Source: Pseudomonadota bacterium (lineage in GTDB: Bacteria; Pseudomonadota; Alphaproteobacteria; Sphingomonadales; Sphingomonadaceae). Taken from it: a stretch of 9,450 bases of DNA. Under the pieces are notes generated by a model. The model did no database searches and was not told where the DNA came from. It was given only the letters and a program-made list of their open reading frames with translations. Where the stretch lies: contig JAEVYW010000259.1 in assembly GCA_023392555.1 (NCBI GenBank), positions 1 through 9,450 on the forward strand, given 5' to 3'. The first letter of the stretch is position 1, and each line of letters starts with the position of its first letter. Position numbers and translations under genes: made by a program. Shown in pieces: positions 6,291 through 9,450 of this stretch.

Positions 6291-6860
6291 TCAGATCCGC
6301 GGCTGCTTGTCGAGCCAGCGGCGCAGCAGGCGGACGTTGCGCATGTTGGCGCGGAACATCACGTCGAAGGCGTCGCCTGCGAACGGTACCATGCCGACGA
6401 CGCCGTCGAGCGCCACATTGCCGAGCATGCGCGCGGTGACGTACCAGGGCGCGCCGAGCGCACGAGCCTCGCGCACCAGCCACAGCGAGATCGCTGTCGT
6501 GATGATATCGCCGACCACGGGGATCAGGCCGATCAGCCCGTCGATGCCGTAGCGGATGTTGGTGCCGGGCACAATGAAGGCGACGTCGAGCAGCTTTGCG
6601 ATCGCCTCAAGCCGCGCCAGCCGCTGCTCCCGCGTCAGATTGCCGAAGGGGTTCGCGGAGAACTGACCGTCCTTGCCGAACTCGAACTGGAATTGGCGAA
6701 AGCCCTGCTCCAGCGTCTCGGGGCGAACCTCCTGGCCATCCTGATCGATGATCGGCCCGCGCGCCTCCGTGCCGGAGAAGGTCGCGCGCGAGGTGCCTCC
6801 CGAACGGGAAGTGCGATGGATGGAGATATCGTCGTTCGACATGGGATTGGCTTTGGGCAT
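6291..6860 (-). CDS. DUF4112 domain protein
   Basis: 189 residues from the ATG at 6860. Residues 1-75 are polar and look disordered; about 78-182 form a DUF4112 domain: REQRLARLEAIAKLLDVAFIVPGT, then two related hydrophobic units, YGIDGLIGLIPVVGD (104-118) and VALDGVVGMVPFAGD (149-163), ending RANMRNVRLLRRWLD. The repeated DG-GL(I)P-GD pattern points to an internal duplication and probable membrane association. The biochemical role is unknown. An alternative start is the ATG at 6842 (183 residues); neither has a clear Shine-Dalgarno. The reading frame is open much further upstream, but that part overlaps the preceding gene and looks non-coding. It lies 55 bases downstream of the membrane protein gene on the same strand, probably cotranscribed. 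Confidence 0.88.
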   Translation of the reverse strand: MPKANPMSNDDISIHRTSRSGGTSRATFSGTEARGPIIDQDGQEVRPETLEQGFRQFQFEFGKDGQFSANPFGNLTREQRLARLEAIAKLLDVAFIVPGTNIRYGIDGLIGLIPVVGDIITTAISLWLVREARALGAPWYVTARMLGNVALDGVVGMVPFAGDAFDVMFRANMRNVRLLRRWLDKQPRI

Positions 6861-6915
6861 GAAATATGAACGCGCCAGCGATGTCCGGGTTGCTGCGGCG
6901 CGCCCTAAAGTCGCG

Positions 6916-7329
6916 TCACGCCGCCACGGCCGCCGGCTGGGGCTCCTCGATGTATCTATGCACGAGCCAAACAGAAAGCACGCTGGGGACGAAGCCGACC
7001 ATGCCGTACATGATCCACTGCGACAGGCCCGAGGCGGCATAGGCGAGGCCGGCGAGGACGAAGGCGACCAAGCCAACCAGCAGCATGCGCAGGGCCGGAC
7101 CGATCCGCTTGATATGGACCAGGATGTCGTCGACCGCGCACATCATCAGCGCCGGCAGGAAGCCGAACAGATAGTTGTATTGCAGGCTCTTGAAGAACAC
7201 CGCGAACAGCTTGCCGACCTCGCTCCAGCTGGTCTGCGCCCAATAGCCGGACTGATAGGTCAGGATCAGCAGCAGCAGAAACCCGCCGACGAACGGACCG
7301 ACCAGCGCGAAAACCAGATAGCGTTTCAT
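6916..7329 (-). CDS. Small four-helix inner-membrane protein of unknown function
   Basis: 137 residues with four hydrophobic segments at about 5-25 (FALVGPFVGGFLLLLILTY), 50-68, 81-100 and 104-124, and a short Ala/Pro tail. A loop after helix 2 carries VDDILVHIKRIGPAL. It may match a small Rhizobiales DUF such as DUF5413, but I am unsure of that and assign no function. I chose the ATG at 7329 rather than the upstream one at 7356 because GAGGAG (7341-7336 on this strand) stands 6 bases before it, and because the extended -10 box and expected transcript start lie at 7364-7349, so 7356 would not be in the mRNA. The DUF4112 gene follows downstream. Confidence 0.85.
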   Translation of the reverse strand: MKRYLVFALVGPFVGGFLLLLILTYQSGYWAQTSWSEVGKLFAVFFKSLQYNYLFGFLPALMMCAVDDILVHIKRIGPALRMLLVGLVAFVLAGLAYAASGLSQWIMYGMVGFVPSVLSVWLVHRYIEEPQPAAVAA

Positions 7330-7335
7330 CAAGCA

Positions 7336-7341
7336 CTCCTC
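7336..7341 (-). promoter_or_regulatory. Shine-Dalgarno GAGGAG that sets the start at 7329
   Basis: On the minus strand GAGGAG is followed after 6 bases by the ATG at 7329. It rules out the longer reading starting at 7356. Confidence 0.85.
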
Positions 7342-7355
7342 ACCCCTGCCCGGCA

Positions 7356-7364
7356 ATTATAGCA
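7356..7364 (-). promoter_or_regulatory. Extended -10 promoter for the membrane protein / DUF4112 operon
   Basis: Read on the minus strand this is TGCTATAAT, a perfect extended -10 element (TGn-TATAAT) of housekeeping-sigma type. No good -35 is found 16-18 bases upstream, which extended -10 promoters tolerate. Transcription would start near 7349, giving a leader of about 20 bases that contains the Shine-Dalgarno at 7336-7341. The tight fit of promoter, Shine-Dalgarno and start supports all three. Confidence 0.65.
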
Positions 7365-7477
7365 GCGCGGTGCGAAGCTTGGATAGCGGGCGGAACTGCC
7401 ACTTTCGGCCGGCGCTTTTTGCGCTGCCTGCCCTTGGAAATGGCGTCAAACGGCGCCTCCGTTGGCGGACGCCCCCG

Positions 7478-7502
7478 GGAACAACCAGCAAGCCGACACG
7501 TT
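7478..7502 (+). promoter_or_regulatory. EcfG-type (general stress response) promoter
   Basis: GGAAC (7478-7482), a 16-base spacer, and CGTT (7499-7502) match the alphaproteobacterial EcfG consensus GGAAC-N16/17-CGTT exactly. Transcription would start near 7508, about 93 bases before the start at 7601. A weaker variant, GGAAC-N16-CGCT, lies at 7392-7416. It predicts control by the PhyR-NepR-EcfG partner-switching system; none of those regulators is in the window. Confidence 0.68.
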
Positions 7503-7600
7503 CTCTGGACACCGTCTTTGACGGCCCCCTGAACAACTCGTTCCGACTTTCTGTTCCCTCTGTCGGGCGCACTGCCCGCAGCAATCGATTGGATAAGCCG

Positions 7601-7843
7601 ATGCGTTGTATAAGCCTCCTGATGATGACTGTAGCCACCCTGTCGGTCGGCCTTGCGAGCCAGCCCGCCAGTGCACAGGGACACCAGGGCACGCGACAGG
7701 AGCAGCAGGCCTGCTCGCGCGATGCGCAGCGGTTCTGCCGCAGCGATCTCGGCAATGACGGTGCGGTGCAATCGTGCCTGATGTCGAACCGCTCGAAGCT
7801 GTCGAAGTCGTGCAGCAAGGTGTTCCAGAGCCACGGCATGTGA
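7601..7843 (+). CDS. Exported Cys-rich (GLG1-like repeat) protein, paralog 1
   Basis: 80 residues. Residues 1-25 are a signal peptide with cleavage likely after ASA. The mature part holds Cys38, 46, 59 and 71, spaced C-x7-C-x12-C-x11-C, in CSRDAQRFCRSDL...VQSCLMSNRSKLSKSC. This fits the Cys-rich GLG1-type repeat (PF00839-like: C..d..r.C....C+..n...ls..C). Two disulfides in the periplasm are expected. The molecular role of bacterial members is unknown. The frame is open upstream to 7370, but the start at 7601 is chosen because the signal peptide begins there and GGATAAG lies just before it. An EcfG-type promoter is upstream, pointing to stress induction. A paralog follows at 8128 with its own promoter. 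Confidence 0.86.
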   Translation: MRCISLLMMTVATLSVGLASQPASAQGHQGTRQEQQACSRDAQRFCRSDLGNDGAVQSCLMSNRSKLSKSCSKVFQSHGM

Positions 7844-7922
7844 TCGCGACGGTGTTGCGCGGGGTCACCGATTGACTGACTCAATTAAGTGACTCTTGCG
7901 CAACAACCGTGGAATCCTTCAC

Positions 7923-7947
7923 ACGCGGCATTGAAGCTTTGCCGCGT
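7923..7947. promoter_or_regulatory. Perfect 8-bp inverted repeat enclosing the -35 box
   Basis: ACGCGGCA (7923-7930) and TGCCGCGT (7940-7947) are perfect inverted repeats with a 9-base gap that contains the -35 box TTGAAG (7931-7936). A dimeric repressor bound here would block sigma factor access. A second, different 8-bp inverted repeat follows at 7958-7989. Confidence 0.5.
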
Positions 7948-7958
7948 TCGCGCATAAT
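7931..7958 (+). promoter_or_regulatory. Sigma-70-type promoter for Cys-rich paralog 2
   Basis: TTGAAG (7931-7936), a 16-base spacer and CATAAT (7953-7958) make a reasonable housekeeping promoter (4/6 and 5/6 matches). Transcription would start near 7965, giving a leader of roughly 160 bases before the start at 8128. No EcfG motif with a matching -10 is found for this gene, unlike its paralog. Confidence 0.6.
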
Positions 7959-7989
7959 CGAATCGGGCGACGCAGTACCTTCGATTCGA
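7958..7989. promoter_or_regulatory. Perfect 8-bp inverted repeat at the predicted transcript start
   Basis: TCGAATCG (7958-7965) and CGATTCGA (7982-7989) are perfect inverted repeats with a 16-base gap. The left arm begins at the last base of the -10 box and covers the predicted start. It could be an operator, or a 5'-end stem that stabilises the mRNA if transcription begins slightly earlier. Confidence 0.5.
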
Positions 7990-8127
7990 AAACCTCAAGA
8001 GAGATCGAGCGACCATGCGCGGATGCTGTCCGCGCAACGGCCGTGACATGCGGCAGTGCAAGCCGCGCGCAGCGCCTCCCAAAGCAACAGCGGCTCACAG
8101 CCGCGGAACACCGGGGACGCATTTCGC

Positions 8128-8400
8128 ATGTCACGCTACCACTTCGCCACGCTCGCGCTCATCGCCGCCACCACCGTTACGCTCGCCACCTCGCCCAGCT
8201 TCGCGTTCACGCAGGAAGCCCAGCAGATGTGCTCGGGCGATGCGATGCGGCTCTGCTCCGCCGAGATTCCCGACATTCCCAGGATCACCGCCTGCATGGT
8301 GCGCAACAAGAGCCAAGTCAGCCCGGCCTGCCGCGCCATAATGGACAAGGAAGCTGCAGCGGCTTCATCCGCCCGCAAGCGCGAAGCGGCGGCGCAATAA
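8128..8400 (+). CDS. Exported Cys-rich (GLG1-like repeat) protein, paralog 2
   Basis: 90 residues. Residues 1-26 are a signal peptide (MSRYHFATLALIAATTVTLA, then SFA before FTQ). Cys35, 43, 56 and 68 have the same C-x7-C-x12-C-x11-C spacing as paralog 1, in CSGDAMRLCSAEIPDIPRITACMVRNKSQVSPAC. After the repeat comes an Ala/Lys/Arg/Glu-rich helical tail (residues 72-90) that paralog 1 lacks. A periplasmic disulfide-bonded protein is expected; its function is unknown. The start at 8128 is chosen because the signal peptide begins there; the frame is open to 8056 without sensible coding sequence. The Shine-Dalgarno is weak (GGGGAC). Its promoter region carries two inverted repeats, so its regulation seems to differ from that of paralog 1. 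Confidence 0.86.
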   Translation: MSRYHFATLALIAATTVTLATSPSFAFTQEAQQMCSGDAMRLCSAEIPDIPRITACMVRNKSQVSPACRAIMDKEAAAASSARKREAAAQ

Positions 8401-8434
8401 GCTCGCTGATTTCGGTTGAATAGCTAGGCGACCA

Positions 8435-8464
8435 GTTCGCCTCTCACCTCAGGGAGAGGCGAAC
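8435..8464. terminator. Symmetric 11-bp hairpin between convergent genes
   Basis: GTTCGCCTCTC (8435-8445), an 8-base loop, and GAGAGGCGAAC (8454-8464) form a perfect stem. It lies 34 bases after the stop at 8400 and 5 bases beyond the stop of the convergent gene at 8470, so it could end both transcripts. There is no U-tract in either direction. The core CCTCTC/GAGAGG resembles dispersed intergenic palindromes of these genomes, so it may be a repeat remnant in origin. Confidence 0.65.
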
Positions 8465-8469
8465 AAGTC

Positions 8470-9450
8470 CTACTCGCCCCACTGCGCGAACGCCTCGTTG
8501 AAGGCGCGCTCGCCGGGGGCACCCTTCTCGACAGCGATGATGGCGCGGCGCTGGTTGGTATAGACCAGCGGAATGTCGAACCAGGACCGCTCCTTCAGGA
8601 GCTGGATGTTGCGCGTGCGGTCGGCGTCGACATTGGAGAGGCCGACCAGGAAGAAGCCGTCGGTGACCTTCACCGCGAGGCCTGCGAGCGGCGCGCCGCG
8701 GGCCTGCTCATTCGACTTCATCAGGATGCCCGGCACGTTGGCGATGCCGCCGCCCGAAAAGTCCGGCGGCAGGATGAAGGTCAATTCCGCGGTATGGCTC
8801 GCCGGCAGCGATGAATCGGTGTTGCGGCGGAACGAGATCGTCATCTTGAACTTGCGATCGGGGATGTCGATGTCGGCGCGGACGGCGATGTCGGCCTTCT
8901 GGGTGCCCGAGGCCTTGATCGGCTCGGTGCGCCACACCACGCAGCCGACGAACTGCTTGCCCTTCGGATCGGAGGGATCCTCGTCATACAGCACGACACG
9001 CTGCGCCACGGGCGCCGCCGGCTGCTCGCTCGACGAGGGCTGGCCGACGCGATCGGGAATCTTCGGCTTGGTCTGCGGCTGCGACGGATCCTTCGGCGCC
9101 TCGACCACCTGGGTGCTGGGCGACGATTTGAGCAGGCTGGTGACGGTCTGCACGATCGACTTGCCGGCGACCAGGGCCACGCCGATCAGGACGAGCACGA
9201 TGCCGACGGCGATCGCGCTCTTGAAGGGAAAGCCACGGCGCGGCTTCTTGACGTCGCGCACCGGAATGCGCGGACGGGGCGACGGCGCCTGCGGCGCGTA
9301 GCGCTCGGCCTCCTCCATCGACTCGTCGTAGGAATAAGGCACTTCCGGCGGCTCGCCGCGGGCCTCGAGGCTCGGCTCGAGCCGGTCGAACTCCGGAGAG
9401 GGCGAGGGCACGTTGGCATAGGTCCGGCGTGCGGAGCGGTTGGCCTGCGC
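8470..9450 (-). CDS. Single-pass membrane protein of unknown function (5' end outside window)
   Basis: 326 residues are visible and the frame remains open to the right edge, so the true start lies beyond it. A GTG at 9411 is in frame but has no Shine-Dalgarno, and the 13 codons before it read smoothly. The N-terminal part is Pro-, Glu- and Ser-rich and ends in a basic stretch (DVKKPRRG), followed by one membrane helix (KSAIAVGIVLVLIGVALVAG, about visible residues 77-96). Basic residues before the helix suggest the N-terminus is cytoplasmic. A Pro/Ser/Gln-rich linker then leads to a globular domain of about 190 residues, with VVLYDEDPSDPKGKQFVGCVVWR, FKMTISFRRN and TFILPPDFSGGG, probably periplasmic and mostly beta. 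I do not recognise the domain and assign no function. Confidence 0.85.
   Translation of the reverse strand, partial: AQANRSARRTYANVPSPSPEFDRLEPSLEARGEPPEVPYSYDESMEEAERYAPQAPSPRPRIPVRDVKKPRRGFPFKSAIAVGIVLVLIGVALVAGKSIVQTVTSLLKSSPSTQVVEAPKDPSQPQTKPKIPDRVGQPSSSEQPAAPVAQRVVLYDEDPSDPKGKQFVGCVVWRTEPIKASGTQKADIAVRADIDIPDRKFKMTISFRRNTDSSLPASHTAELTFILPPDFSGGGIANVPGILMKSNEQARGAPLAGLAVKVTDGFFLVGLSNVDADRTRNIQLLKERSWFDIPLVYTNQRRAIIAVEKGAPGERAFNEAFAQWGE

Noticed and set aside
6258..7362. Two plus-strand open frames opposite the DUF4112 and membrane protein genes
   Set aside because: Minus-strand genes there have hydrophobic segments, a promoter and a Shine-Dalgarno; the plus-strand translations are Arg/Ala/Asp-rich shadows.
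8015..8341. A 108-codon frame with an AGAGAG ahead of its start, possible leader peptide of paralog 2
   Set aside because: Most of it overlaps paralog 2 out of frame and reads as a Pro/Arg/Ser-rich shadow; the first Cys-containing codons are suggestive but not enough.
1..9450. CRISPR array, tRNA or rRNA genes, transposases, phage or defence island genes
   Set aside because: None of the expected repeats, cloverleaf sequences or protein motifs was seen on either strand; the caspase-like gene has no defence partner beside it.

Overview
The window looks like chromosome from a high-GC alphaproteobacterium of the Bradyrhizobium / Rhodopseudomonas / Nitrobacter group. This rests on the periplasmic nitrate reductase tail, two kinds of palindromic intergenic repeat that I remember as common in that group, a consensus-like EcfG (general stress sigma factor) promoter, and strong GC3 codon bias that creates long antisense shadow ORFs. 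The genus is an inference; there is no rRNA or other marker here.

Layout, left to right. (1) 1-726: the last codons of napB overlap the complete napC by ATGA, the distal end of a nap operon. (2) 727-994: intergenic, with two inverted copies of a 46-bp palindromic repeat. (3) 995-2110: a compact stand-alone RecD/Dda-like SF1 helicase. (4) 2113-2252: a 140-bp MITE-like element with perfect 28-bp inverted ends, lying between convergent genes. (5) 2294-3979 (-): an exported protein with seven TPR repeats and a C14 caspase-like domain with an intact His/Cys dyad. (6) 4278-5416 (+), divergent from it: msrA and msrB. MsrA carries a signal peptide and has a single cysteine; MsrB has none of the features of an exported protein. 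(7) 5523-5687: a short two-helix membrane protein. (8) 5901-6194: a 97-residue orphan gene with a strong intrinsic terminator. (9) 6291-7329 (-): a four-helix membrane protein followed by a DUF4112 protein, probably one operon driven by an extended -10 promoter. (10) 7601-8400 (+): two small exported proteins with identical four-cysteine spacing, each with its own kind of promoter. (11) 8470-9450 (-): a single-pass membrane protein running off the right edge.

Functional picture. Apart from nap and the helicase, most genes point to the cell envelope and to stress: periplasmic methionine sulfoxide repair, an exported caspase-like protease, small exported Cys-rich proteins, one of them behind an EcfG-type promoter, and several small membrane proteins. 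No phage, transposase, CRISPR, tRNA or rRNA gene is visible. The points most worth following are the caspase-like protein, the MsrA/MsrB compartment mismatch, and the Cys-rich paralog pair with its two different control regions.
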